A stretch of 64,000 nucleotides of DNA from Alphaproteobacteria bacterium (GTDB lineage: Bacteria > Pseudomonadota > Alphaproteobacteria > Micavibrionales > Micavibrionaceae), in NCBI GenBank assembly GCA_030432025.1, contig JAUIIA010000003.1:1-64000 (forward strand), read 5' to 3'. The notes below the pieces were generated by a model, which ran no database searches, was not told the origin of the DNA, and worked only from the letters and a program-made list of their open reading frames with translations. The translations under genes were made by a program, and so were the position numbers. How positions within the stretch are numbered: position 1 is the stretch's first letter; every line of letters begins with the position of its first letter. This document shows, piece by piece, positions 1-9,780 of the stretch.

Positions 1-564
1 TACCTGTCGCAACGTTACCGTTGAATGTCACTTCGACTTTCTCGCCACCGGATGTCAGCTCGTCGGTTGCCGTACTGCTGTTACCCAGCAACATGAATGT
101 GCCGTTATATTCGTACTGACCTTCACCATCGGCATGGAAATCACCGTCCAGATCGCGTGTCACTTCAACAGGACCGTTAATCAGGCCTGCTTCGCTGACA
201 GGGAATACGGAGTTCGCACCGGCTTCCGGAGCATCATCACGGATATCAACCTGGATCATCGCACTGTCACGGTCACCGTCGGCATCCACAATATCAACAC
301 CGAACTTCGCCCATACAACATCGGAAGAACCGGACGCATCCGTCTTACCGTGATCCAAAGGCTGGAACAGTGTGAATGTGTGCTTACCAGTTGTCGGATC
401 AAGTTCCATTGTGAACACAACCGTACCGCCCACAGTAGTACCTGTCGCAACGTTACCGTTGAATGTCACTTCGACTTTCTCGCCACCGGATGTCAGCTCG
501 TCGGTTGCCGTACTGCTGTTACCCAGCAACATGAATGTGCCGTTATATTCGTACTGACCTTCAC
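1..564 (-). repeat. Exact 126-127 bp direct repeat, offset 438 bp
   Basis: Bases 1 to about 126 are identical to bases 439 to about 564, with divergence beginning at the next few bases. The offset of 438 bp equals one 146-residue module, so the two left-most modules share a recently duplicated or gene-converted segment. Confidence 0.9.
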
Positions 565-3500
565 CGTCGCCACCGAAGTCGCCACCGTTGAAGTTACGCA
601 TAACAACAACCGGACCGTTTTCCAGACCATGCTCGGCCACAGGGAATACGGAGTTATTCGGCGCTGTCGGCGCTGAGTCATGAACATCGACTGTAATTGT
701 CGCTGGTGCTGTGTCACCGTCGTAATCAACGATTTCAACACCGAACTTCAGCCACATTACATCGTCATCATTGTTCGTATCAGGATGATCCAGACCCGCA
801 TATTGCGTGTATGTGTATTGACCGTTTGTCTGAACTTCCAATGTGAAGATTGTTTGGCCGTTCGCCTTACCAACATAACCGTTAGCAGTCGTTTCGATTG
901 CAACAGGAACACCGTCAGATGTGATTGTCTGCGCAGAACCACCCATGGAGAATGTCGCCATGAACGTATCTGTCGGACGAATCTCGCCTGCACCATCTTC
1001 ACCATAATCGTGGTTCAGTGTGCGTGTGTAGCTGATCGGACCGTTAACAAGACCATCTTCGTCGATCGCAGACGCTTTACCTTGAATAGTAGGACCGTCA
1101 TCTTTCACGTTAACAGTGATTGTACCTGTGTCGGTATCACCGTCGCTGTCTGTTGCATCAACATCGAAGAACAGCTGGATAACATCATCAGGGTTCGTTT
1201 CATCCGCATGATCAAGTGTACCGATCAATGTGAATGTGTACTGGCCTGTTGTCTGGTTCAGCTCCAGTGTGAACACTGTCTCTGTTCCGGCTGTACCGAC
1301 ATAGCTGTTACCTTGAACGGATACCGTTACAGGTACGCCGCCGGATGTCAGCTGGTTGTTCTCGGCACCATTGAAGTTGAATGAACCGGCACCAGAAACT
1401 GTGTATGTACCCGGCGCGTCACTACCAAAGTCGGCTGTAACGGTGTTAGATGCATCATCAGTCGGATCAAGGTCAGTTTCATCAACTGTGACTTCAGATG
1501 TTGTCAGCTCAGGCTGCTCATCCACACTAGCCACATCGATTGTCAGCGTGGCATCGTCGTGGTCACCGTCATAGTCAGTCAGTGTGTAAGTAAACACTTC
1601 CTGTACAGGTGCCGTGTTCGTACCGAACGTTGTGTAAGTGTATGAACCGTTAGCATTAATAACCAGCTTACCGTACTGACCGTCAATTTCGGTCGGTGTG
1701 CCGGCAACAACAGTCTTGGTTGTTCCGCCAAAGCTGATTTCAGTCACTGTATTCGGATCATCCGCACTCAAATCATCATTCGGAATAACATTACCGGATG
1801 TAGAAGTTTCGTTATCGGCAACTGTATCTGTATCGTCGATCGCATCAGGCGCATCGTCGCGGATATCAACCTGGATCATTGCAGACTTGCTGTCACCATC
1901 GGCATCAACAATGTTCACGCCGAACTTCGCCCACACAACATCGGAAGAACCGGACGCATCCGCCTTACCGTGATCAAGCGCTTCGAACAGTGTGAATGTG
2001 TGCTTGCCTGTCGCCGGGTCCAGTTCCATCGTGAAGATGACCGTACCGTCAGCCAATTGGCCTGTCGCCACGTTACCATTGAAGACAACGTCGACTTTTT
2101 CACCATTGGATGTCAGCTCGTCACCGGCTGTGCTGGAGTTACCAAGCAACATGAATGTACCGTCATACTCGTACTGGCCTTCACCGTCGCCACCGAAGTC
2201 GCCACCGTTGAAGTTACGTGTAACGATAACAGGACCGTTTTCCAGACCGTGTTCGGCCACAGGGAATACGGAGTTGTTTGGAGCAGTCGGCATCGCGTCG
2301 TGTACATCAACCTGAATGAAGGCTGTGTCTGTGTCACCGTCATAATCAACGATTTCAACACCGAATTTCAACCAGATCACATCGTCACCGTTATTCGGGT
2401 CAGGGTGATCCAGACCTGCGAACTGCGTATATGTGTACTGACCGTTATTCTGGACTGTGACTGTAAAGATTGTGTCACCGCCTGCTGTCTGACCGATATA
2501 ACCGTCAGCTGTTTGCGTTACGATCACTTCTTCACCATCAGAAGTCAGCGTCTGGTTCTGGCCACCCATTTGGTATACGGCCATGAACGTGCCGTCAGGG
2601 TTGATCTCGCCTTGACCGTCTTCACCATAATCATGGTTCAAAGTACGTGTGTAGCTGATCGCGCCGTTAACAAGGCCATCTTCGTCAATTGCGCCAGCCT
2701 TAGTATTGATGGACGGGCCATCATCCTTGACTTGCACAACGATACTGCCCGTATCGGTGTCACCATCGCTGTCAGTGGCTGTTACACCAAAGTTCAACTC
2801 GATAATGTCATCAGGATTTGTCTCATCCGCATGGTCCAGAGTACCGGACAATGTGAATTCATATTCACCTGTGTTGGCATTCAATGTCAGGCGGAAAATT
2901 TCCGTACCGCCCGCTGTACCGACATAGTCATTACCGTCAACGGCAACATCAACCGGAACACCGTTAGATGTCAGCTGGTTGTTTTCTGCGCCGCTGAAGG
3001 AGAATGTGCCAGTGCCAGTAACACTGAACGTACCCGGTGCATCATCACCAAAGTTGGCAGTAATGATGTTGGAATCGTCATCTGTCGGATTCAGATCGGT
3101 TTCATCAACGATCAATGGCTGAACATCGGCGATAATCGGCTGGTCATCAACATCCTGCAATGTGATTGTCAATGTCGCCAGATCGAAGTCACCATCGAAG
3201 TCAGTCAGCGTGTATGTGAATACATCCTGAACTTCCACCGTGTTCGTACCGAATGATGTGTAAGTGTATGAACCGTCAGCATTGATAGACAATTTACCGA
3301 ACTGACCGTCAATTTCGGTCGGTGTACCGGCAACAACATCTTTGGTTGTTCCGCCAAAGCTGATTTTAGTCACTGTATTCGGATCATCCGCACTCAAATC
3401 GTCATTCGGGATAACGTTACCATCAACGGATGGCTGATTATCAGCCAATGTGTTCACATCATCAACGGCGTCAGGTGCATCGTCGCGGATATCAACCTGG

Positions 3501-6500
3501 ATCATCGCAGAGTCGCGGTCGCCATCGGCATCAACAATATCAACACCGAATTTAACCCATACAACATCGGAAGAACCGGACGCATCCGTCTTACCGTGAT
3601 CAAGCGCTTCGAACAGTGTGAATGTGTGCTTGCCTGTAACAGGATCAATTTCCATGGTGAACACAACTGTGCCGCCCGCGGTCGTACCTGTCGCAATATT
3701 GCCGTTAAATGTAACTTCAATGCTTTCACCGTTAGATGTCAGCTCGTCACCGGCTGTGCTTGAATTACCGGCAAGCATGAATGTGCCGTTAAATTCGTAC
3801 TGACCTTCGCCGTCACCGCCGAAGTCACCGCCGTTGAAGTTTTTCATCACAACAACCGGACCGTTTTCCAGACCATGTTCGGCCACAGGGAATACGGAGT
3901 TGTTTGGCGCAGTCGGCGCAGCATCATGAACATCAACCTGAATGAAGGCTGTGTCTGTGTCGCCATCATAATCAACGATCTCAACACCGAATTTCAACCA
4001 GATAACATCATCCGGGTTGTTTGCATCCGGGTGATCAATACCGTCGAACTGCGTGTAAGTGTATTGGCCGTTATTCTGAACTTCGACCGTGAAGATCGTA
4101 CGTCCATCGGCAGATTCACCGACATAGCCGTTGGCTGTCTGTGTCACTGTAATCGGTGAACCGTCAGATGTCAGCGTCTGGTTCTGGCCACCCATTTGAT
4201 ATACGGCCATGAATGTGCCGTCAGGGTGGATCTCGCCCGCACCGTCTTCGCCATAATCATGGTTCAGAGTACGTGTGTAGCTGATCGGACCGTTAACAAG
4301 ACCGTCTTCATCAATCGGAGCAGCCTTTGTATTGATGTAAGGACCATCATCCTTAACATTCACTGTAATCGTGCCTGTTTCAGTGTCACCATCGCTGTCT
4401 GTGGCTGTTACACCGAATGTCAGCTCGATAATGTCATCAGGGTTTGTCTCATCCGCATGATCCAGAGTACCGAACAATGTGAATGTGTAATCCCCTGTGT
4501 TCTGGTCCAGAACCAATGTGAAGATTGTTTCTGTTCCGGCTGTACCGACATACGTATTACCTTGCGTAGTAACCGTTACAGGTGTGCCGTTCGATGTAAG
4601 TGCATTATTTTCCGCACCGTCGAATGTAAAGGTGTTGGCACCTGAAACTGTGATTGTACCCGGACCGTCTACGCCGAAGTTGGCAGTAACAGTGTTGGAT
4701 GCATCATCAGTCGGATCAAGGTCAGTTTCATCAACAGTAACCTCGGAACCGATAACTTCAGGCTGAACATCGATATCTGTGATGTTAATTTTCAATTCGG
4801 CAGTGTCTGTATCACCATCGAAATCTGTCAGGCTGTACGTAAACACATCCTGAACAGCTGTCGTGTTCGTACCGAATGATGTGTAAGTGTAAGTACCGTC
4901 TGCATTAATTTCCAAAGTACCGTACTGACCGTTGATCGTTGTCGCTGTACCGACAACAACAGGAACCTGTGTGCCGTTGAAGCTAATGCTGGTCACAGTA
5001 GACGGAGCATCTTCGCCGTTAATGTCGTTATCTGTAACATTACCGTTTGCAGTCAACTGGTTCTCAGGAACCGTATTGGTATCATCAAACGCAACAGGCG
5101 CATCATCCAGAACATTGATCGTGATCGTACCATCGGCAGTATCACCATCGATATCTGTCAGCGTCACACCGAAGTCCAGAACGATAGTATCGTTCGGGTC
5201 TGTGGCATCCGCGTGATCCAGAGTGTTGAACAATTCGAATGTATAATCGCCGTTATCTTGAACAGTCAATTCGAACACAACATCGGTTGTGCCTTGAATT
5301 GTACCGACATAACCGTCAGTCGTCTGTGTCACGATAACCGGAACACCGTTAGATGTCAGCGCGTTATTGGCCGCTGAACCACCGAACTGGAAGTCACCGT
5401 TAGGATCGAACGTACCCGCACCGTCCAGACCAAAGTCCAGAGCAATGCTCTCATTGATCACCAATGGACCAGGCGTCAGGTTGGTTTCATCAACCGTCAT
5501 CTCTTCAGTAACCGCTACAGGCTCACCGTCAGGCGTTACACGCACTGAAAGCTCGGCTGTATCGCTGTCACCGTCACCATCGGTCAATGTGTATGTGAAC
5601 ACATCAGTACCATCAGGGTCACCAAGGTCAGTCGCGATATACGTATATGTACCGTCGCTGTTGATTGTGATTTCACCCAGCGTTGTCGTGATTGTCACAA
5701 AACCACCGGCAGTAATCGGGTAATCTGTACCATCAAATTCTACATTGGTGACTGTGTTATCCGCGTCTTCGCTCAGCTCGTCATTCGTCAACAGGTTACC
5801 TGTGACCAATTGACCTTCTTCAGCACCGCTGAACTCGTCATTTGCAACAGGACCGTCATCACCGACTGAAATCGTGATTGTACCTGTGTCACTGTCACCG
5901 TCTGTGCTTGTTACGGCTACACCGAAAGACAGCTCGATTGTGTCATTCGGGTCTGTACCATCAGGGTGATCCAGCGTTTCGAATTGTGTGTAAACATACT
6001 GACCTGTCGTCGCATCAACAGTGATTGTGAACACTGTTGTACCGCCGCCGTTAGTCGTACCGACATAACCATCAGCTGTCTGTGTGATTGTCACAGCATC
6101 ACCGTTGGACGTCAGCGCAATCGGGTTACCGTTGGCTTCGGCAATCGCATTGCCGTCAGGCGCGATTGTACCGACTTCGGTACCGAAATCTGTAAACAGC
6201 GTATCGGACGTGCTCAAAGGACCGTTGTCGAAATTGCTCTCATCAACATCTCCCGCGGCATCGCCGATTACAGGAACATCGTCCTTAACCTTGATCAGGA
6301 TCGTCGTGGAGTCCGTATCGCCGTCGCCATCTGTAGCAACAACACCGAATTCCAGATCGATAATGTCGTTCGGGTCATTCGGGTCAGCATGATCCAGCGT
6401 ACCCAGCAATGTGAAATTATAAGAACCATCCGTATCGATTTGCAGCGTAAAGATAGTCTGACCGTTGGCTGTACCAGTGTAAGTATCACCAACCAGCGTC

Positions 6501-9166
6501 ACCGTCACAGGCTCGCCATTAGAAGTCAGTGCACCGTTCAATTGTGAACCACCGGATGTAAATGAACCGTCTGCAGTAACCGCACCCGGAAGGTCGGAAC
6601 CGAAATCAACTGTCAACTGACCGCTGGCTGTAACACCCGGCAAGTCTGTTTCATCAACAACTTCAAGACCGTCACCCAATTTCGGATTGTCATTAATCTC
6701 AGGAACAGAGTCCTTGATGTTGATAGAGATTGTCGCCGTGTCTGTATCTGTATCGAAATCCGTACCTGTCACACCGAAATTCAGCGTGATGATGTCGTTT
6801 CCGGTTTCGTGATCCAGCGCAACAAACTGTGTGAACTCATATTCACCTGTTGCAGGGTTCAGTGTCAGCTCGAATGCTGTACCGCCACCTGCCAGCGTAC
6901 CGACATAGCCGTTCGCTGTTTGTGTAACTGTAATGGCTTCACCATTAGATGTCAGCGTTGTGACACCGTTAACACTTGTTGTGCCGTTTGGCTGAACATC
7001 ACCCGCGCCGTCAGCACCAAAGTCAGGGTTAACGGAACCGTTAACTGTAATAGGCGCAGTATCAACTGTGTTCTCGTTGATAGTCGGCGCTGTCGAATCG
7101 GAAACCTGTGGTCCGTCATCGGCAATGTTGATTGTCACGCTACCGCTGTCGCTGTCGCCGTCTGAATCTTCAGCAACCACACCGAATGTGATTGTGATGA
7201 TGTCATTTGCATCCGTACCGTCCGCATGGTCGATAGCCAACAACTGGTTAAATACGTAATCACCGTTTGTAGGATCGATTGTGAATGTGAAGACTGTGTC
7301 CGCACCACCATTGATCGTACCGACATAACCGTCAGCCGTCTGCGTGATAGTCACATCCGCACCGTTGGATGTCAGTGAACCACCCGCAACAGAACCTGTG
7401 ACAGTCGTATTACCGTCAGGAACGATTTGCGCAGGAAGATCCGTACCGAAATCAACATCCAGAGAACCGGAAGCTGTAGAACCACCCGGCAGGTTGGTTT
7501 CATCAACATTCTCGATACCTTTGCCAATCTCAGGATTGTCGTCTTTAATCTCAGGAACAGAGTCGACAATATTAATAGTAATAGTCGTCGCTGTGCTGTC
7601 CGTGTCGAAGTCCGTAACATTGACACCGAAATCAATAGAGATCGTGTCTGTCACAACATCATGATCAACAGGAACGAACTGCGTATAAGTGTAACCGCCT
7701 GTCGCAGGGTCAATTGTCAGTGTGAATGCTGGCGCACCACCCGGCAATGTACCTTCATAGCCCGTTGCTGTTTGTGTGATTGTGATCGGCTGACCATTAG
7801 AAGCCAAAGTACCGACACCTGTGACATTTGTTGTGCCGCTTGGCGTCACATCACCCGGACCGTCCTGACCGAAGTCAACGACCAGCGTGTCATTCACGAC
7901 GATAGGACCGCCGCTCAGAGTTGTTTCATCGACAGTGTTCTCATCAGGCGCAGCAATAGCAGGCGCATCATCAGCAATATTCACTGTAATGGATGTGTTG
8001 GCCGCATCGCCGTCCGCATCCGTCGCTACAACACCGAAGTTCAGCGTAACGACATCATTCGCGTCCGTATCGTCAGCATGATCGATCGGCAGGAACTGCG
8101 TGAATTCAAAAGCACCCGTATTCGGGTTGATTGTAATTTCAAAGACTGTGTCCGCACCGCCGTTGATTGTACCGACATAGCCGTCAGCCGTCGGTGTAAC
8201 GTCAATCAGGTTGCCGTTAGAGGACAAAGTGCCGCCGGTTTGTGAACCGCCGGAGCTGAATGAACCGTCAGGGGAGATTGTACCCGGACCGTCATTACCG
8301 AAACTTACATTGACGTTTCCGCCCAAAACAATCGGACCACCGTCCAAATTGGTTTCATCCAGATTCAGTGCAGCAGGGCTAAGAATGTCAGGTTGATCAT
8401 CTTGCTCTTGCGCAAAAATATCTTCGCGGAATTCCGGAATCTGATACTGCAAAGCTGTCGGGCCGATCGGACCGATATCTTCGATAGGAATCACACCTTG
8501 TGGTGTAAAGCTGGATTGGAAACCGGCACCACCTGCATCCGCAGACGCGCCCGCACCACCGGCATCACCAGCGGCCGGTTCAATCTGTGCCAGCTCTTCT
8601 TGAACTTGTGCCAGCTCTTCTGGCGTAATTTCGTCTTCTTGACCTGCGGCAGGTTCGATCTGCGCGACATCATCACCGCCTGTTTCGCCTTCGCCGGAAT
8701 CAGCTTGCTCTTCGCCGCGTACATCGGCTTGAGGCTCTTCCTCGATAACTTCCAGCTCTTCGATAGCTGGCTGTGCATCTACAACTCTAATAAGGCTTTG
8801 TAATTCAGAAGGTGTCATTTCACCGGTAAAGGCCAGCGTTGTCGGAATGGCACTTGAGGAGGCTGTACCAAAACCAATCAGCTGGATGCTGCTACCATCG
8901 GCGAAGCTCAATGTCAGGTCATCGCCTTCCTGAATGAAGCTGTCGACATTATTTTCGCTGAAATCAAAAACATATTTCTGACCGCCAACAGCATCAAACG
9001 TCGTGGTTTGGCCGGCTGCAGGCTTTTCGATAACAATCGGACTGGCAAGTGTGGAACTTACGTCGTTCGTGGTGACGACGCAGACACCGTCTATAAGTTG
9101 AACTTGAACTTCCTCGGATCCTGAAGTGTTTTCCGAGTTAATATTGTCGGCGTTTTCTGTTGCCAT
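1..9166 (-). CDS. Giant T1SS-143/VCBS repeat adhesin (C-terminus beyond window)
   Basis: This is a secreted surface adhesin of the BapA/RTX-adhesin kind, probably exported by type I secretion. From the ATG at 9166, preceded by a GGAGAGAG ribosome site, the frame stays open for about 3055 codons and runs off the left edge. Residues 1-120 form a small N-terminal domain, and residues about 125-215 an acidic Glu/Ala/Gly-rich linker. From about residue 274 Ig-like modules follow. I count 17 modules of about 140 residues that open with DET-L or related motifs and contain LTSNG, YVGT, LDHAD and FGV-ATDSDGD, which fits the T1SS-143 repeat family. Four further modules (near 5835, 5085, 3470 and 1850) look like VCBS/Big_9 domains. 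The repeated DxDGD motifs suggest calcium binding. The RTX and secretion signal would lie beyond position 1. Family assignment is from recognised motifs, not a search. Confidence 0.9.
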   Translation of the reverse strand, partial: MATENADNINSENTSGSEEVQVQLIDGVCVVTTNDVSSTLASPIVIEKPAAGQTTTFDAVGGQKYVFDFSENNVDSFIQEGDDLTLSFADGSSIQLIGFGTASSSAIPTTLAFTGEMTPSELQSLIRVVDAQPAIEELEVIEEEPQADVRGEEQADSGEGETGGDDVAQIEPAAGQEDEITPEELAQVQEELAQIEPAAGDAGGAGASADAGGAGFQSSFTPQGVIPIEDIGPIGPTALQYQIPEFREDIFAQEQDDQPDILSPAALNLDETNLDGGPIVLGGNVNVSFGNDGPGTISPDGSFSSGGSQTGGTLSSNGNLIDVTPTADGYVGTINGGADTVFEITINPNTGAFEFTQFLPIDHADDTDANDVVTLNFGVVATDADGDAANTSITVNIADDAPAIAAPDENTVDETTLSGGPIVVNDTLVVDFGQDGPGDVTPSGTTNVTGVGTLASNGQPITITQTATGYEGTLPGGAPAFTLTIDPATGGYTYTQFVPVDHDVVTDTISIDFGVNVTDFDTDSTATTITINIVDSVPEIKDDNPEIGKGIENVDETNLPGGSTASGSLDVDFGTDLPAQIVPDGNTTVTGSVAGGSLTSNGADVTITQTADGYVGTINGGADTVFTFTIDPTNGDYVFNQLLAIDHADGTDANDIITITFGVVAEDSDGDSDSGSVTINIADDGPQVSDSTAPTINENTVDTAPITVNGSVNPDFGADGAGDVQPNGTTSVNGVTTLTSNGEAITVTQTANGYVGTLAGGGTAFELTLNPATGEYEFTQFVALDHETGNDIITLNFGVTGTDFDTDTDTATISINIKDSVPEINDNPKLGDGLEVVDETDLPGVTASGQLTVDFGSDLPGAVTADGSFTSGGSQLNGALTSNGEPVTVTLVGDTYTGTANGQTIFTLQIDTDGSYNFTLLGTLDHADPNDPNDIIDLEFGVVATDGDGDTDSTTILIKVKDDVPVIGDAAGDVDESNFDNGPLSTSDTLFTDFGTEVGTIAPDGNAIAEANGNPIALTSNGDAVTITQTADGYVGTTNGGGTTVFTITVDATTGQYVYTQFETLDHPDGTDPNDTIELSFGVAVTSTDGDSDTGTITISVGDDGPVANDEFSGAEEGQLVTGNLLTNDELSEDADNTVTNVEFDGTDYPITAGGFVTITTTLGEITINSDGTYTYIATDLGDPDGTDVFTYTLTDGDGDSDTAELSVRVTPDGEPVAVTEEMTVDETNLTPGPLVINESIALDFGLDGAGTFDPNGDFQFGGSAANNALTSNGVPVIVTQTTDGYVGTIQGTTDVVFELTVQDNGDYTFELFNTLDHADATDPNDTIVLDFGVTLTDIDGDTADGTITINVLDDAPVAFDDTNTVPENQLTANGNVTDNDINGEDAPSTVTSISFNGTQVPVVVGTATTINGQYGTLEINADGTYTYTSFGTNTTAVQDVFTYSLTDFDGDTDTAELKINITDIDVQPEVIGSEVTVDETDLDPTDDASNTVTANFGVDGPGTITVSGANTFTFDGAENNALTSNGTPVTVTTQGNTYVGTAGTETIFTLVLDQNTGDYTFTLFGTLDHADETNPDDIIELTFGVTATDSDGDTETGTITVNVKDDGPYINTKAAPIDEDGLVNGPISYTRTLNHDYGEDGAGEIHPDGTFMAVYQMGGQNQTLTSDGSPITVTQTANGYVGESADGRTIFTVEVQNNGQYTYTQFDGIDHPDANNPDDVIWLKFGVEIVDYDGDTDTAFIQVDVHDAAPTAPNNSVFPVAEHGLENGPVVVMKNFNGGDFGGDGEGQYEFNGTFMLAGNSSTAGDELTSNGESIEVTFNGNIATGTTAGGTVVFTMEIDPVTGKHTFTLFEALDHGKTDASGSSDVVWVKFGVDIVDADGDRDSAMIQVDIRDDAPDAVDDVNTLADNQPSVDGNVIPNDDLSADDPNTVTKISFGGTTKDVVAGTPTEIDGQFGKLSINADGSYTYTSFGTNTVEVQDVFTYTLTDFDGDFDLATLTITLQDVDDQPIIADVQPLIVDETDLNPTDDDSNIITANFGDDAPGTFSVTGTGTFSFSGAENNQLTSNGVPVDVAVDGNDYVGTAGGTEIFRLTLNANTGEYEFTLSGTLDHADETNPDDIIELNFGVTATDSDGDTDTGSIVVQVKDDGPSINTKAGAIDEDGLVNGAISYTRTLNHDYGEDGQGEINPDGTFMAVYQMGGQNQTLTSDGEEVIVTQTADGYIGQTAGGDTIFTVTVQNNGQYTYTQFAGLDHPDPNNGDDVIWLKFGVEIVDYDGDTDTAFIQVDVHDAMPTAPNNSVFPVAEHGLENGPVIVTRNFNGGDFGGDGEGQYEYDGTFMLLGNSSTAGDELTSNGEKVDVVFNGNVATGQLADGTVIFTMELDPATGKHTFTLFEALDHGKADASGSSDVVWAKFGVNIVDADGDSKSAMIQVDIRDDAPDAIDDTDTVADNETSTSGNVIPNDDLSADDPNTVTEISFGGTTKTVVAGTPTEIDGQYGKLVINANGSYTYTTFGTNTAPVQEVFTYTLTDYDGDHDDATLTIDVASVDEQPELTTSEVTVDETDLDPTDDASNTVTADFGSDAPGTYTVSGAGSFNFNGAENNQLTSGGVPVTVSVQGNSYVGTAGTETVFTLELNQTTGQYTFTLIGTLDHADETNPDDVIQLFFDVDATDSDGDTDTGTITVNVKDDGPTIQGKASAIDEDGLVNGPISYTRTLNHDYGEDGAGEIRPTDTFMATFSMGGSAQTITSDGVPVAIETTANGYVGKANGQTIFTLEVQTNGQYTYTQYAGLDHPDTNNDDDVMWLKFGVEIVDYDGDTAPATITVDVHDSAPTAPNNSVFPVAEHGLENGPVVVMRNFNGGDFGGDGEGQYEYNGTFMLLGNSSTATDELTSGGEKVEVTFNGNVATGTTVGGTVVFTMELDPTTGKHTFTLFQPLDHGKTDASGSSDVVWAKFGVDIVDADGDRDSAMIQVDIRDDAPEAGANSVFPVSEAGLINGPVEVTRDLDGDFHADGEGQYEYNGTFMLLGNSSTATDELTSGGEKVEVTFNGNVATG
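260..5120 (-). repeat. Three tandem four-domain supermodules (about 1.62 kb each)
   Basis: Inside the adhesin the order VCBS module, DETDLD/N module, IDEDGLVNG module, VAEHGLENG module occurs three times in a row. Matching landmarks (the stretch encoding DASGSSDVVW) fall near 320, 1940 and 3565, giving a period of about 1,620 bp or 540 residues. The copies are similar enough in DNA that the same phrases can be read in all three, so they arose by duplication of a four-domain block rather than of single domains. Confidence 0.85.
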
Positions 9167-9613
9167 GCTACTCTCTCCTCAATTCCAGACCTCTATATGT
9201 GCACTTATATATGTCTGAGTATGTACTTATGCTCCGAACGTCTAACACTTATAGGTCATCATTCGCAAACAAACATTAACGGTTTCTGTAAAGAATGGAA
9301 CAATTTTTAACGAATTGTTAACCTTATGTCAACAATTATGTCAAAAAACATTCTGTCAAATACGGAGGTGCTTCACGCGTGCGAAGCAATGATTGTCTGG
9401 ATGATTTTTTCTGTGTTGCCCTCTATTTTGGTTTGATGCCGAATTCGTTGGAATTACGACAAAAATTTTAAAAAGAATCATTGGACACGAATCGTAAGAA
9501 TCGTTACCAAGCCCTATAAATTTTTACCTGTGATTCGTTAAAATTGGATGAAATTTGCAGGTTTTAGACTCGAAATACCCCTTTCCAACAAAAAATCTGA
9601 TCTTTTTTAAGCG

Positions 9614-9716
9614 GTGCACAAGCTGTGCACAAAATTGTGCATATCTTCGATTCACAAAACAGATTCAAATGCAGTGTTATCTGGAACAATATTTCAACAT
9701 GCTGCACTGCATTGAA
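9614..9716. other. Two inverted repeats in the spacer upstream of the adhesin gene
   Basis: A 17-base dyad with 7-bp arms (GTGCACA, AGC, TGTGCAC) lies at 9614-9630, followed by a related half-site near 9636. A second, longer dyad pairs 9664-9676 with 9705-9716 (TTCA-A-ATGCAGTG against CACTGCATTGAA, one bulged A) around a 28-base spacer. Neither is followed by a T-run on the plus strand. They could be operator sites for the adhesin gene or part of a longer RNA. The rest of 9167-9745 is AT-rich and shows nothing I can name. Confidence 0.4.
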
Positions 9717-9745
9717 AAAAAATTACAAAAACATCGAAAAAAGAC

Positions 9746-9773
9746 TCGACACCTCCGAGAATCCAGTTAAATT
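9746..9773 (+). promoter_or_regulatory. Candidate sigma-70 promoter for the ncRNA
   Basis: TCGACA at 9746-9751 and TAAATT at 9768-9773 are separated by 16 bases and match the consensus at 5 of 6 and 4 of 6 positions. Transcription would begin near 9781, just before the first hairpin of the structured region. This rests on sequence resemblance only. Confidence 0.35.
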
Positions 9774-9780
9774 GGAATCA

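Noticed and set aside
134-8803. Many open frames on the plus strand and other minus frames across the giant adhesin gene
   Set aside because: They recur with the repeat period, have biased low-complexity composition and lack ribosome sites; they are shadows of the repeat gene.
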